NCBI RefSeq assembly: GCF_000503895.1
Contig: NC_022997.1
Coordinates: 950,501-1,014,500, forward strand
Length of the DNA stretch: 64,000 nucleotides
Reading direction: 5' to 3'
Source of the DNA: Hyphomicrobium nitrativorans NL23
Lineage (GTDB): Bacteria; Pseudomonadota; Alphaproteobacteria; Rhizobiales; Hyphomicrobiaceae
Shown here: positions 17,924 to 26,778 of the stretch, in pieces
Layout of the letters: each line of letters opens with the position of its first letter
How positions within the stretch are numbered: the stretch's first letter is position 1
Notes under the pieces: generated by a model
What the model was told of the DNA's origin: nothing
Databases searched by the model: none
Seen by the model: only the letters and a program-made list of their open reading frames with translations
Translations under genes and position numbers: made by a program

Positions 17924-20900
17924 GCGGGCTCAATATCTCCGCGATCGCGGTTCGCGAGCGCTCCGTCACCCTGTTTCTAATCATCGCCATCACCCTGGCC
18001 GGGACCTACGCTTTCCTTGCGCTCGGGCGCGCCGAAGATCCACCCTTTACCGTGAAGGTGCTGACAGCTACGGCGGTATGGCCCGGCGCCACGGCTCACG
18101 AGATGCAGGATCTCGTTGCGGAGCCGCTCGAGAAGCGGATGCAGGAGCTTAGCTGGTACGATCGTGTCGAGACCTTCACGCGTCCAGGTCTGATGCTCAT
18201 GACGGTCACGCTGAGGGACACGACGCCCCCGTCGGCGGTGCCGGACGAATTCTATCAGGCACGCAAGAAGCTCGGCGACGAGGCGCACAAGCTGCCGGTC
18301 GGCACCCTTGGGCCATTCGTCAACGACGAGTATTCGGACGTGACCTTTGCGCTCTATGCCGTCAAGGGCCACGGCATGCCGCCGCGGCAGTTGACCCGCG
18401 AGGCCGAGACGTTGCGCCAGCGGTTGCTGCATGTGCCGGGCGTCAAGAAGGTCAATATCCTCGGTGAGCGGCCGGAGCGGGTCTTCGTCGAGTTCTCTTA
18501 CGCGCGGCTCGCCACGCTTGGCATTCATGCACGGGCTGTCTTCGATGCGCTCAATCGGCAGAATGTGGTTACGCCAGCAGGCTCGATCGACACCCATGGA
18601 CCGCAGGTTTTCGTCCGCGTGGAAGGGGCCTACGACGATCTCCAGAAGATCAAGGACACGCCGATCGCGGCGGACGGACGCGTGATCAAGCTGTCCGATG
18701 TCGCTGAGGTCAAGCGGGGCTATGAGGACCCGGCGACCTTTCTGATCCGCCACAATGGCGAGCCAGCCATGGTCCTCGGAGTCGTCATGCAGGACGGTTG
18801 GAACGGTCTGGAGCTCGGCCATGCGCTCGATGCCGAAGAAAAGGCCATCGCTGCCGAACTGCCAGCCGGCCTCACGCTCACGAAGGTGACAGACCAGGCG
18901 GTCAACATCCGCGACTCCGTCGATGAGTTCATGATGAAGTTCGTCGCCGCGTTGGCGGTCGTGATGCTTGTCAGCCTTTTGAGCCTCGGCTGGCGTGTCG
19001 GCATCGTCGTCTCCGCCGCCGTGCCTTTGACGCTCGCGGCCGTGTTCGTGATCATGATGGGAACGGGGCGCGTGTTCGACCGTATTACGCTCGGCTCGCT
19101 CATCCTCGCGCTCGGGCTTCTGGTCGACGACGCCATCATCGCGATTGAGATGATGGTCGTGAAGATGGAGGAAGGCTACGACCGCGTGAAGGCGGCGGCC
19201 TATGCCTGGAGCCATACGGCCGCGCCGATGCTCTCGGGAACGCTGGTGACTGTCATCGGCCTGATGCCGGTCGGCTTCGCGCGCTCGACGGCCGGCGAAT
19301 ATGCGGGCAACATTTTCTGGATCGTGGGGTTTGCGCTCATCGCGTCGTGGATCGTTGCCGTCGTTTTCACGCCCTATCTCGGCGTGAAGCTGCTGCCCGA
19401 CATCAAGCCAAAGCCGGGCGGGCATGCGGCGATCTATGCAACGCGGAACTACGAGCGATTCCGCAGGCTGGTCGGCTGGTCGGTCCGCCGGCGATATACG
19501 GTCGCGGGTATCGTTGTCGGCTTGTTTGCGCTCTCCGTCGTGGGCATGGGCGCAGTCAAGCAGCAGTTCTTTCCGAGCTCGGACCGCCCCGAGGTGCTGG
19601 TCGAGGTGCAGATGCCGGAAGGCACCAGCATCGAGGCGACCAGCGCCGCGGTGGCCAAGGTCGAGGACTGGCTGAAGCAGCAGCCGGAAGCCGAGATCGT
19701 CACGTCCTACATCGGGCAGGGCGCGCCGCGCTTCTTCCTCGCCTACAATCCCGAGCTGCCCGATCCGTCGTTCGCGAAGATGATCGTTTTGACCGCGAAT
19801 GCAGAGGCTCGCGATCGGCTCAAGCTTCGGCTGCGTGCGCGTATCACGGAAGGTCTCGCGTCAGAGGCCCGCGTGCGTGCCACGCAGCTTGTGTTTGGAC
19901 CCTATTCGCCGTTTCCAGTTGCGTTCCGTGTCATGGGGCCGGATCCCAAGACGCTGCGGCGCGTCGCGCATGAGGTGCAGGATGTCATGCGGGCCAATCC
20001 GCACATGCGCCAGGTGAACCTGGACTGGAGTGAACGTGCTCCGACGCTCCGTTTTCTGCTCGACCAGGATCGTCTGCGTCTGATCGGTCTTTCGCCGAAC
20101 GATGTCGCCGAGCAGCTTCAGTTCCTTCTTTCGGGCGTTCCCGTTACGCAGGTGCGTGAGGACATCCGCACGGTCGAGGTCGTGGCCCGCAGCGGAGGTC
20201 CGGAACGACTCGACCCGGCGAAGCTCGCCGACTTGACGCTGACGAGCGAGCAAGGACGCCTCGTCCCGCTTTCTCAGATCGGGCGTGTCGAGGTTGTCTC
20301 CGAGGATCCGATCCTCAAGCGTCGCGACCGCATTCCCACGATCACGGTGCGCGGCGATATCGATGATGCAATGCAGCCGCCTCAGGTCTCTCTTGAAGTA
20401 GATGCTGCGCTTCGGCCGATCATCGATGCAATGCCGGTAGGATATCGCATCGAGATGGGAGGCTCCATTGAGGAGGCTGAAAAGGCCAACAGCGCGCTGG
20501 CACCGGTGTTCCCGATCATGATCCTGCTCACGCTCATTGTGGTTATGCTGCAGGTTCGCTCCTTTCCGGCTCTTGCCATGGTGATCCTCACGGCGCCGCT
20601 CGGATTGATCGGCGCCGTGCCGACGCTGCTTGCGTTCCAGCAGCCGTTCGGGTTCAACGCCATCCTGGGACTAATCGGCCTCTCGGGTATTCTGATGCGC
20701 AACACGCTGATCCTGATCGAGCAGATCAAGTCCAACAAGGTCGAAGGGCTCGACGACTATCATGCCGTGGTGGAGGCCACCGTACAGCGCGCCCGCCCGG
20801 TGATTCTGACGGCGCTTGCGGCCGTTCTTGCGTTCATTCCGCTGACCACCTCCGTATTCTGGGGCTCCATGGCCTTCACGCTGATTGGTGGCACGGCGGG

Positions 20901-21024
20901 CGGTACGCTTCTGATCCTGCTGTTCCTGCCCGCGCTCTATGCGATCTGGTTCAAGGTCCGCCCGCCGCAGTATCTCGGTGTCGATGCGCCGCTGACCCTC
21001 GCACCGGCGCGGGCAGCGACCTGA
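17920..21024 (+). CDS. RND efflux pump permease (HAE type)
   Basis: The 1034-residue protein has the standard RND plan. Helix 1 is near 15-35, followed by a periplasmic loop, helices 2-6 near 335-490, a second loop, and helices 8-12 near 860-1010. Helix 4 carries LGLLVDDAIIAIEMM, with the paired aspartates that relay protons in hydrophobe/amphiphile exporters, as opposed to the motif of heavy-metal pumps. It exports amphiphilic toxicants with the adaptor encoded just upstream. A TetR gene follows 65 bases later on the same strand and most likely regulates the operon. Confidence 0.94.
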   Translation: MSGLNISAIAVRERSVTLFLIIAITLAGTYAFLALGRAEDPPFTVKVLTATAVWPGATAHEMQDLVAEPLEKRMQELSWYDRVETFTRPGLMLMTVTLRDTTPPSAVPDEFYQARKKLGDEAHKLPVGTLGPFVNDEYSDVTFALYAVKGHGMPPRQLTREAETLRQRLLHVPGVKKVNILGERPERVFVEFSYARLATLGIHARAVFDALNRQNVVTPAGSIDTHGPQVFVRVEGAYDDLQKIKDTPIAADGRVIKLSDVAEVKRGYEDPATFLIRHNGEPAMVLGVVMQDGWNGLELGHALDAEEKAIAAELPAGLTLTKVTDQAVNIRDSVDEFMMKFVAALAVVMLVSLLSLGWRVGIVVSAAVPLTLAAVFVIMMGTGRVFDRITLGSLILALGLLVDDAIIAIEMMVVKMEEGYDRVKAAAYAWSHTAAPMLSGTLVTVIGLMPVGFARSTAGEYAGNIFWIVGFALIASWIVAVVFTPYLGVKLLPDIKPKPGGHAAIYATRNYERFRRLVGWSVRRRYTVAGIVVGLFALSVVGMGAVKQQFFPSSDRPEVLVEVQMPEGTSIEATSAAVAKVEDWLKQQPEAEIVTSYIGQGAPRFFLAYNPELPDPSFAKMIVLTANAEARDRLKLRLRARITEGLASEARVRATQLVFGPYSPFPVAFRVMGPDPKTLRRVAHEVQDVMRANPHMRQVNLDWSERAPTLRFLLDQDRLRLIGLSPNDVAEQLQFLLSGVPVTQVREDIRTVEVVARSGGPERLDPAKLADLTLTSEQGRLVPLSQIGRVEVVSEDPILKRRDRIPTITVRGDIDDAMQPPQVSLEVDAALRPIIDAMPVGYRIEMGGSIEEAEKANSALAPVFPIMILLTLIVVMLQVRSFPALAMVILTAPLGLIGAVPTLLAFQQPFGFNAILGLIGLSGILMRNTLILIEQIKSNKVEGLDDYHAVVEATVQRARPVILTALAAVLAFIPLTTSVFWGSMAFTLIGGTAGGTLLILLFLPALYAIWFKVRPPQYLGVDAPLTLAPARAAT

Positions 21025-21045
21025 CGGGGCATGGATCGACGCATT

Positions 21046-21065
21046 AGGATTATATATATCATCCT
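21046..21065. promoter_or_regulatory. Dyad upstream of the tetR-type gene
   Basis: AGGAT and ATCCT flank an alternating A/T core (TATATATATC), 24 bases before the regulator's start. The TTAG-then-A/T-rich layout loosely resembles the operator at 16696, which suggests that one TetR protein binds both. Confidence 0.45.
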
Positions 21066-21089
21066 CTATAGGTCTTACCCAGGGAGACG

Positions 21090-21680
21090 ATGGTTATGCG
21101 GGTATCCCGCGAAGTGATGGCACAGCACCGAAAGGACATCGTTGCCGCGACATCGAAGATGCTGCGCAAGCACGGTATCGGGGGAACGAGCGTCATCGAC
21201 CTCATGCGTGCCGTCGGCCTGACCCACGGCGGCTTCTACAAGCACTTCAAGTCGAAGGATGCGCTGGTCGCGGAATCGACGCAGAAGATCTTTGATGACA
21301 TCATCGGCACGTTCGAGGCGCAGTCGCGGGAGGTTGGTTCCAAGGCTGCATTGGCAGCCTATGTCGACCGATATCTGGGTTCCCGACACGTACGCCACCC
21401 GGAAGCGGGATGCCCATTGGCGGCGTTCGGTGTCGATGCCGCGCGTGATAGTCGAGCCGTTCGGACCGCGTTCAAGGATGGCACGAGCCGTCTGCTCGCG
21501 CTTTTCGAGTCCGGTCTGTCATGTCCGAAGGAGAAGCGTCGTGAGAAATCCGTCGAGCTGATGGCACTGCTTTCGGGTGCGATTGTCGCGGCGCGTGCTT
21601 CAGGTGACGCGAAGCTTGCTGACGAGTTCCTCGAGCATGCGCGTCGTCGTGCGGCGCGGATCGTTGCCGACACGCGATAG
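21090..21680 (+). CDS. TetR-family transcriptional regulator
   Basis: The 196-residue protein has an N-terminal helix-turn-helix: IVAATSKMLRKHGIGGTSV, then LMRAVGLTHGGFYKHFKSKD. The effector domain holds a CPLAAFG segment as in TetR_C_16-type proteins. AGGGAG sits 7 bases before the ATG at 21090; a second ATG is two codons on. It follows the RND pump gene and is the obvious candidate repressor of that operon. The dyads at 16696 and 21046 are its candidate sites. Confidence 0.88.
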   Translation: MVMRVSREVMAQHRKDIVAATSKMLRKHGIGGTSVIDLMRAVGLTHGGFYKHFKSKDALVAESTQKIFDDIIGTFEAQSREVGSKAALAAYVDRYLGSRHVRHPEAGCPLAAFGVDAARDSRAVRTAFKDGTSRLLALFESGLSCPKEKRREKSVELMALLSGAIVAARASGDAKLADEFLEHARRRAARIVADTR

Positions 21681-21682
21681 AT

Positions 21683-21724
21683 TGAGAGGAAGCCCTCCGT
21701 GTCTTTAAGAAGGGCGTCCTCTCA
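21683..21724. terminator. Strong hairpin after the TetR gene
   Basis: TGAGAGGA (21683-21690) pairs perfectly with TCCTCTCA (21717-21724), with CCCT/AGGG pairing inside. It begins 3 bases after the TetR stop and lies between convergent genes, so it may end transcription from both sides. No U-run follows. Confidence 0.45.
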
Positions 21725-21779
21725 GCACGTCCTCAAGTATTTGTCGTTCCGAGCCGAACCACTCGATCGTATTGCGGTC

Positions 21780-22706
21780 TTACTTCGGCCCGTCGAGGAA
21801 CGTGTCAACTTGTGAAACGAAGAGGGCGTGGTGTTGAAACAAGGAGCCGTGCCCGGAGTCAGGATAGAGACTGAGTTGAGCGTTCGGTATGTGCTGGAAC
21901 AGCACGACCGATTCGAGGGTCGGAGCGATGAGATCGTTGCTTCCGTTGACGATAAGCACAGGTTGCGTGATCTGTGCGAGCTGAACGTAATTGTTCTCCA
22001 TGCTGCCCCACGTCACGATCGCTTTGGCCTGAGCATTTCTTGTCGCTTCGGAGACTGGAGCCTCAGGATCAACCGAGTGGTTGTTGATGTTGCGGAGGTA
22101 TTCAGCTCCCGCGGCTTTGCCGGTGTCAGTTTCGGTGAAGAAGAGGACGACACGCAAATGCGCTCCTGTTTCGTTGCTCTTCTTAATGCCCGCTTCTATG
22201 ACCTCCGGAAGCGCTTTAAGGCCGGGTGATCCCTGAGGTCCAGAACCGACGATGATTGCCTTTCGGATCAGTTCCGGACGGTCGGAGAGAATGTGCTGAA
22301 CGATTGCGCCACCGACCGAAAAGCCCAGTACGTCGATTTCCCTCAGTCCGAGGGCGTCAACAAGGCCTTCTCCGACTCTTGCCATACCGGAGACGCTGTC
22401 TGGGGCCGATCCGCCGGAGGCGCCAACACCGGCGTTGTTGAAAATTATTATCTCCCTGCTTTTGGCGAGGCCTTCGATTGTGCGCCGATCCCAGTCATCC
22501 ATTGTTCCGGTGAAATGCTGGAAAAGAACCAGAGGCGGCTTGTTTCCGCGCTCGCCTATCGTGCGGTAGGCATATCGCGTTCCTCCAACCTCGACATATT
22601 TGTTGGGCGTCTTGGTGTAGTCGAGCGCAGCTGCCGGCGCCGCTAGAGCGATGCTGCTAGCGATTGTTGCCGCGAGCAGTAGTCCGGTGAACAGCTTCTT
22701 GATCAT
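21780..22706 (-). CDS. Exported alpha/beta hydrolase
   Basis: The 308 residues include a signal peptide (LFTGLLLAATIASSIALAAP) and an alpha/beta-hydrolase fold. The oxyanion segment is LVLFQHFTGTMDDWD, the nucleophile is in GFSVGG (GxSxG), the acid is in NGSNDLIAPT and the histidine is in PDSGHGSLFQ. The substrate is unknown; esters or lactones are typical. It is closely similar to the next gene (22762-23595) but with a signal peptide added, so the pair is likely a duplication with one copy sent to the periplasm. It probably forms an operon with that gene, 55 bases apart. Confidence 0.85.
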   Translation of the reverse strand: MIKKLFTGLLLAATIASSIALAAPAAALDYTKTPNKYVEVGGTRYAYRTIGERGNKPPLVLFQHFTGTMDDWDRRTIEGLAKSREIIIFNNAGVGASGGSAPDSVSGMARVGEGLVDALGLREIDVLGFSVGGAIVQHILSDRPELIRKAIIVGSGPQGSPGLKALPEVIEAGIKKSNETGAHLRVVLFFTETDTGKAAGAEYLRNINNHSVDPEAPVSEATRNAQAKAIVTWGSMENNYVQLAQITQPVLIVNGSNDLIAPTLESVVLFQHIPNAQLSLYPDSGHGSLFQHHALFVSQVDTFLDGPK

Positions 22707-22761
22707 GTTGCTGCAAATCCTCTTTTAAAACGATGGTCTGCTAGCGTCGTCGAGGCGACCG

Positions 22762-23595
22762 CTAGCGGAGGAAGTCCAGAACCTGCTTCACGAAGATCTC
22801 GTGATACTGGAAGATGCCGCCGTGCCCGGCATCGGGAAAAATGCTGAGCTGTGCGTTTGGAAGCCGCCGTGCGAGCTCGAATGAGTTGATCGTCGGGACC
22901 ATGATGTCGCGGTCGCCGTTGGCGATGAACGTGGGCTGTGTGATGGCCGCAAGCCCAGACGGATCGGCTTCCTGCCAGCCGACAATCGCTGTGATTTGCG
23001 CCTGGATGGTTTCGTTGCTGACGGGTTTGTCCAGGCCTTCGGTGCGCTCCTGTAGGCGCGCGAGAAATTCTGCGGCAGCCGTCAGGCCCGGGCGCGACGG
23101 TGTGAAGAAGAGGTGCTGCTTGGGATGCGTGTTGGTCTCTCCGGCTTTCGCAAATGCGTCCTGGAGGACCGCGCCCACGTTCGCAACGCCTTCCCCACCC
23201 GCCGGAGCCGTGCCGGTCAGCACCAGCTTGCGGACGAGATTTGGGTTTGACTCTGCGATCACCTGGGCAATGAAGCCGCCGAGCGAAAAGCCGAAGAGAT
23301 CGACTTGAGCAAAGCCGAGCTTTTCGATGAACGCCACGGCGTCGCGCGCCATATCCGCGACTGTTGTGGGCGTTGTGCCGCCTGATCCACCCACACCGCG
23401 ATTGTCGAAGGCAACGACGTGATGGTGCGCCGCGAGGCCGTCCACGATACGCGGATCCCAATCATCGAGGGTCGCAGTTAGGTGGTGAAGAAGCACGACC
23501 GGGATGCCCCCGGTTGGACCGATCTCCCGATAGACGAAGGGTGTCCCGTCCACATCTGCGGTCTTGGTCGCTGCTGTCTTGAACGTTGTGCTCAT
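22762..23595 (-). CDS. Alpha/beta hydrolase (cytoplasmic paralogue)
   Basis: The 277-residue protein lacks a signal peptide. The motifs are VVLLHHLTATLDDWD, the nucleophile elbow GFSLGG, NGDRDIMVPT for the acid and PDAGHGGIFQ for the histidine. It shares nearly every motif with the exported protein downstream. The start lies 24 bases from a 30-base perfect palindrome, with a divergent TetR gene beyond it. This is the usual layout for an enzyme induced by its own substrate or a toxic analogue. The substrate is not predictable from sequence. Confidence 0.88.
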   Translation of the reverse strand: MSTTFKTAATKTADVDGTPFVYREIGPTGGIPVVLLHHLTATLDDWDPRIVDGLAAHHHVVAFDNRGVGGSGGTTPTTVADMARDAVAFIEKLGFAQVDLFGFSLGGFIAQVIAESNPNLVRKLVLTGTAPAGGEGVANVGAVLQDAFAKAGETNTHPKQHLFFTPSRPGLTAAAEFLARLQERTEGLDKPVSNETIQAQITAIVGWQEADPSGLAAITQPTFIANGDRDIMVPTINSFELARRLPNAQLSIFPDAGHGGIFQYHEIFVKQVLDFLR

Positions 23596-23619
23596 GTCTC
23601 AAGCTCTCCAGCCGTTTGC

Positions 23620-23655
23620 ATCATTATATAACGATCGTTATATAATGATCGTTAT
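23620..23655. promoter_or_regulatory. TetR operator: 30-base perfect palindrome plus extra half-site
   Basis: Bases 23620-23649 form a perfect inverted repeat centred between 23634 and 23635, with core AACGATCGTT. A second near-copy follows exactly 14 bases on (ATAACGATCGTTAT at 23628-23641, ATAATGATCGTTAT at 23642-23655). It lies between the divergent hydrolase and TetR starts. Confidence 0.7.
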
Positions 23656-23698
23656 TCTACAAGTGAAGGCCTGTCAAGGCTCCGCGAGACGAAGCGAA

Positions 23699-24274
23699 AT
23701 GAGATACCCGCCAGATCAGAAGAAGAAGGCCAGGGAGGCAATCATCCAGGCCGGCGCAAGAACCCTGAGACAGAAAGGATTTCATGGCGTCGGTGTCGAT
23801 GGGCTGGCTTCCGCGGCCGGGATGACGTCGGGCGCCTTCTATTCAAATTTTTCGAGCAAGGATGCGCTATTGGAGGAGGTCATCGACGTATTTCTGGGGG
23901 AGCCCTTTCTCAGCGAGGACGGCCCTGCCGCAGAACAGCGCAGGATTCTCCGAGACTGGCTTAAGACGTATCTCAGCACCCAGCATCGCTCGGAGCCTGC
24001 ATCAGGCTGCGTGATCCCGAGCCTCAGCGCGGACGTTGCACGGGCCAAGCCTGCCGTGCGGAGTGCCTATGGGCGCAAGATGCACAAGTTCGTTCGCAAG
24101 ATTGCGGATACGCTTGAAGGGTCCAAGGGCGATCGGGAGCGTCGGGCCTGGAGCATCGTTGCCTTGATGGTCGGAGCGATTTCCATCTCTCGGGCCATGC
24201 CCGACGGAGACGATGCAAACAGAGCGCTTGCGTCAGCTTTGCAGAGCGCAACTGCTATGCTCGGGCCCAACTGA
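23699..24274 (+). CDS. TetR-family transcriptional regulator
   Basis: The 191 residues start at the ATG at 23699. A frame opening at 23564 would run through the operator and is not credible. The DNA-binding part reads REAIIQAGARTLRQKGFHG, then LASAAGMTSGAFYSNFSSKD. The C-terminal domain has the SGCVIPSLSADVA segment seen in TetR_C members. It is divergent from the hydrolase pair across the palindrome at 23620-23655 and most likely represses both directions. Confidence 0.9.
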   Translation: MRYPPDQKKKAREAIIQAGARTLRQKGFHGVGVDGLASAAGMTSGAFYSNFSSKDALLEEVIDVFLGEPFLSEDGPAAEQRRILRDWLKTYLSTQHRSEPASGCVIPSLSADVARAKPAVRSAYGRKMHKFVRKIADTLEGSKGDRERRAWSIVALMVGAISISRAMPDGDDANRALASALQSATAMLGPN

Positions 24275-24281
24275 CTTCTCC

Positions 24282-24689
24282 TCAGGTCACAGGCTTTTTG
24301 ACTGGTCGATGCTTTCCGTCCTCGATCGCTCGAGACCATTCGAGCAAGGCGAGGAAAATGGGCTTCAAGGCGTAGGCGTTCGGCGTCAGCGCGTATTCGA
24401 CGCGCGGCGGGATCTCCGCATAGGCTGTCCGGCTGACGAGTCGATCGCCTTCGAGTGCGCGGAGCTGTGCGGTCAGCATATGCTGCGTGATTCCCGGCAG
24501 GGACCGACGCAATTCGCCGAACCGCCTCGGGCCCGCGAGCAACATCCACAGGATGTCGATCTTCCATTTTCCGATGATCGTGCCAACGGCACGGCGGAAC
24601 TCGTTGAGCTCGACCTCCGTCGGCGCGCAGCTCTCGTGAGCCTGCGCATCGGCGTCGGTATGAACTTTGATGCCGGTCTGTTTTTTCAT
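24282..24689 (-). CDS. HxlR-family winged-helix regulator
   Basis: From the ATG at 24689 the protein has 135 residues. The HxlR pattern is clear: GKWKIDILWMLLAGPRRFGE, then LPGITQHMLTAQLRALEGDR, then RVEYALTPNAYALKPIF. HxlR proteins are dimeric DNA binders that often respond to reactive aldehydes or redox change. The start faces an NmrA-like gene with only about 20-40 bases between, so the regulator probably controls that gene and itself. The stop is 7 bases from the convergent TetR stop. Confidence 0.88.
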   Translation of the reverse strand: MKKQTGIKVHTDADAQAHESCAPTEVELNEFRRAVGTIIGKWKIDILWMLLAGPRRFGELRRSLPGITQHMLTAQLRALEGDRLVSRTAYAEIPPRVEYALTPNAYALKPIFLALLEWSRAIEDGKHRPVKKPVT

Positions 24690-24708
24690 CCTACTTGTCG
24701 AAACGGAT

Positions 24709-25599
24709 ATGGCAGTCAAATTCCATACCATGAAAAATGTCACTGATCATCCAAACAGAACGATCGTTGTTCTCGGCGCGACAGGGCAGCAGGGCGGCGG
24801 TGTCATCCGCGCCCTCGCTGCCGATGGCCGCTGGCGGTTGCGCGCCATTACACGCGATCCCTCCTCCGATGCGGCCAAGGCCCTAGCGAGTCGCGACATC
24901 GAGATCGTCTCAGCAAATCTCGATGATCCGCATTCCATGCGGTCAGCGTTGAACGGCGCCTACGGCGTTTATTCCATGCAGACTTCCGATCAGAGGCACG
25001 ATAAGGAGATCCGCCGTGGCATGGCGATTGCCGATGCGGCGTTGGATGCGGGGGTGTCGCATTTCGTCTACGCGTCCGTCGGCGGAGCGGACCGGCGATC
25101 CGGCGTGCCGCATTTCGAAAGCAAGTGGGAGATCGAGAGGGGAATTGCCCGCAAAGGTTTGCCGGCGACCATCGTGCGCCCCACGTTCTTCATGGAGAAC
25201 TTCACGAAACTGTCGCTTCGTGCGGTGCTGATGGCGCTCTTGCAACAGTATGTTCCGGACGGAAAACGTCTGCAGATGATCTCGGTCGACGACATCGGAA
25301 AGTGGGTGGTTCGGGCCTTTGACAATCCGGAGTCGTTCATCGGCAAGGCGGAGGAGATCGCCGGAGACGAGCTGACGCGAGAGGAGATTGTCGCGGCACT
25401 CAAAGCAAAAGGTTGGTTTGCGGGGCTCCCGTTTCCGGTTCCAAGGGCGCTTCTACGTCATCTCCCAGGGGATGCCATAAAGATGTTCGAATGGTTCGGC
25501 GCGGAAGGCTATCGCGCCGACATCGCCGCGCTCAGATCGGCGCAGCCTGATCTCATGACGTTTGCGCAATGGCTCCAGGCCCAGAGCGCGCGGTCGTAG
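24709..25599 (+). CDS. NmrA-like NAD(P)-binding protein
   Basis: This is a Rossmann protein of about 296 residues. TIVVLGATGQQGGGVIRAL is the NmrA nucleotide loop (GxxGxxG). FVYASVGGADRRSGVPHFES is the usual NmrA mid-section, and VRPTFFMENF follows. The catalytic Tyr-x-x-x-Lys of short-chain dehydrogenases is absent, as in NmrA redox sensors. Starts at 24709 or 24730 are both possible; 24709 has a weak ACGGA upstream. With the HxlR regulator it forms a common divergent pair in stress response. Confidence 0.85.
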   Translation: MAVKFHTMKNVTDHPNRTIVVLGATGQQGGGVIRALAADGRWRLRAITRDPSSDAAKALASRDIEIVSANLDDPHSMRSALNGAYGVYSMQTSDQRHDKEIRRGMAIADAALDAGVSHFVYASVGGADRRSGVPHFESKWEIERGIARKGLPATIVRPTFFMENFTKLSLRAVLMALLQQYVPDGKRLQMISVDDIGKWVVRAFDNPESFIGKAEEIAGDELTREEIVAALKAKGWFAGLPFPVPRALLRHLPGDAIKMFEWFGAEGYRADIAALRSAQPDLMTFAQWLQAQSARS

Positions 25600-25633
25600 G
25601 TTTCGTGAGCGCATACTAGGATAGCGGGGGCTC

Positions 25634-26719
25634 ATGAGACGCATGTTGGCGACCGGCATGGTATGGGTCGCGTTTGCGGCGCTCTGCGTTCCTGTTCAAG
25701 CGCAGAACTCTACGTCGGACGATCCGGCGTGGACCGTAAAGGATCGTAGCACCAGCAGGGCAGGGTGCTGGCACACGCCTCGACCCCAGACCCTAGAAGA
25801 GATTGGCAAGGTCTACCAAAACGGCTTGGCGCGCGAGAGGCGCAAGACGGAGGTACGAGGTTATCCAGCGCGGGCAATGCTGGCTCTTTCGGATGGCAGG
25901 CTCAGGACTGCCTATTCCGCCGGGCTTCTGGTGGGATGGGGCGAGACGGCTCAAAGACCGGATTTTGCCGTCGTCACGGCCGCGGGCGTCAGTGCCCTCA
26001 TTGCGCCCTTCGCGTTCTTGGGTGCGGAGGGCGATCAGATCATTGCCGATATTTTCGCCTGCGACACGCTGAGTTTTGAGGACATGGCTTCGCGTGCTGT
26101 GTCTCACTTGACCCATGAGAGGCTCGAAAGGATCGCACAACGACATGAAGGGGGCGATCGTCTCGTCGTTGCGCTGCCCGGATCTGCCGCGCGGGCCGAG
26201 AGCGTGTGGGATCTCGGTGCGATCGCGGCCAGTCGGAATCCCGAGGCAGCCACGTATATTGAGCGCATCCTACTGGCCGCTGTCGATCCGGCGGTTTTCA
26301 TCGATCCGGAGACGGTGCCCGGCGGGGTGGGGACAGTTGTCCGTCGAAATCGTGTCTTCCGAGAGGTTGGCTCGGGCGAGCCGTTTCTTTCACCCGATCC
26401 TGCCGGTGTTCCCCTCGGGAGCTACTATCTCATTCACAACGGCGTGCTGTTTCCCGACGAGGGCGATGCGTTCGCGAAGACTCAGCGGGAGGCCGGAGCA
26501 GAGGTTTCTCTGGTTCCGGCCCACGATTTCTTTCTGAGGTCCCACGCGTCTAAGGCTTCGATTCGCATCGCATCGCCGCGGCCTTACCTTGGCATCCAGC
26601 CGCAGTCGGACTTCGACATGGCCTACATGCGGGCCTTGTTTGTCGATACCTTTCGACAAGCTCGCATGGGGCGAGAATGGCGCCGGACATTCCCGGATCG
26701 GGAGCGGTCATACCAATAA
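25634..26719 (+). CDS. Patatin-like exported protein with degenerate active site
   Basis: The 361 residues begin with a signal peptide ending in PVQAQ. Residues 80-130 align with bacterial patatin-like phospholipases: AMLALSDGRLRTAYSAGLL, then RPDFAVVT, then ALIAPFAFLG. The hallmark residues are changed. The glycine-rich oxyanion loop (GGGxxG) reads SDGRLRTA, and the GVSTG nucleophile elbow reads AAGVS (116-120), which puts Gly where the catalytic Ser should be. No Asp-Gly-Gly/Ala motif was seen near the C-terminus. It is therefore probably a non-catalytic exported patatin fold. A monocistronic unit is likely, with convergent genes after it. Confidence 0.6.
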   Translation: MRRMLATGMVWVAFAALCVPVQAQNSTSDDPAWTVKDRSTSRAGCWHTPRPQTLEEIGKVYQNGLARERRKTEVRGYPARAMLALSDGRLRTAYSAGLLVGWGETAQRPDFAVVTAAGVSALIAPFAFLGAEGDQIIADIFACDTLSFEDMASRAVSHLTHERLERIAQRHEGGDRLVVALPGSAARAESVWDLGAIAASRNPEAATYIERILLAAVDPAVFIDPETVPGGVGTVVRRNRVFREVGSGEPFLSPDPAGVPLGSYYLIHNGVLFPDEGDAFAKTQREAGAEVSLVPAHDFFLRSHASKASIRIASPRPYLGIQPQSDFDMAYMRALFVDTFRQARMGREWRRTFPDRERSYQ

Positions 26720-26778
26720 TAAGGGTGCGCCGGTTGGCGGATGCTGACCTTTGAGGGGTAGTTATGCCGGCCACTCGA

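Noticed and set aside
17977-19425. A 482-codon frame antisense to the RND pump
   Set aside because: It is His/Arg/Asp-rich and fully antisense to a clearly coding RND gene.
24682-24737. TTTTTCAT ... ATGAAAAA inverted repeat between the HxlR and NmrA genes
   Set aside because: The arms are simply the two divergent start regions, both coding Met-Lys, so the symmetry needs no operator.
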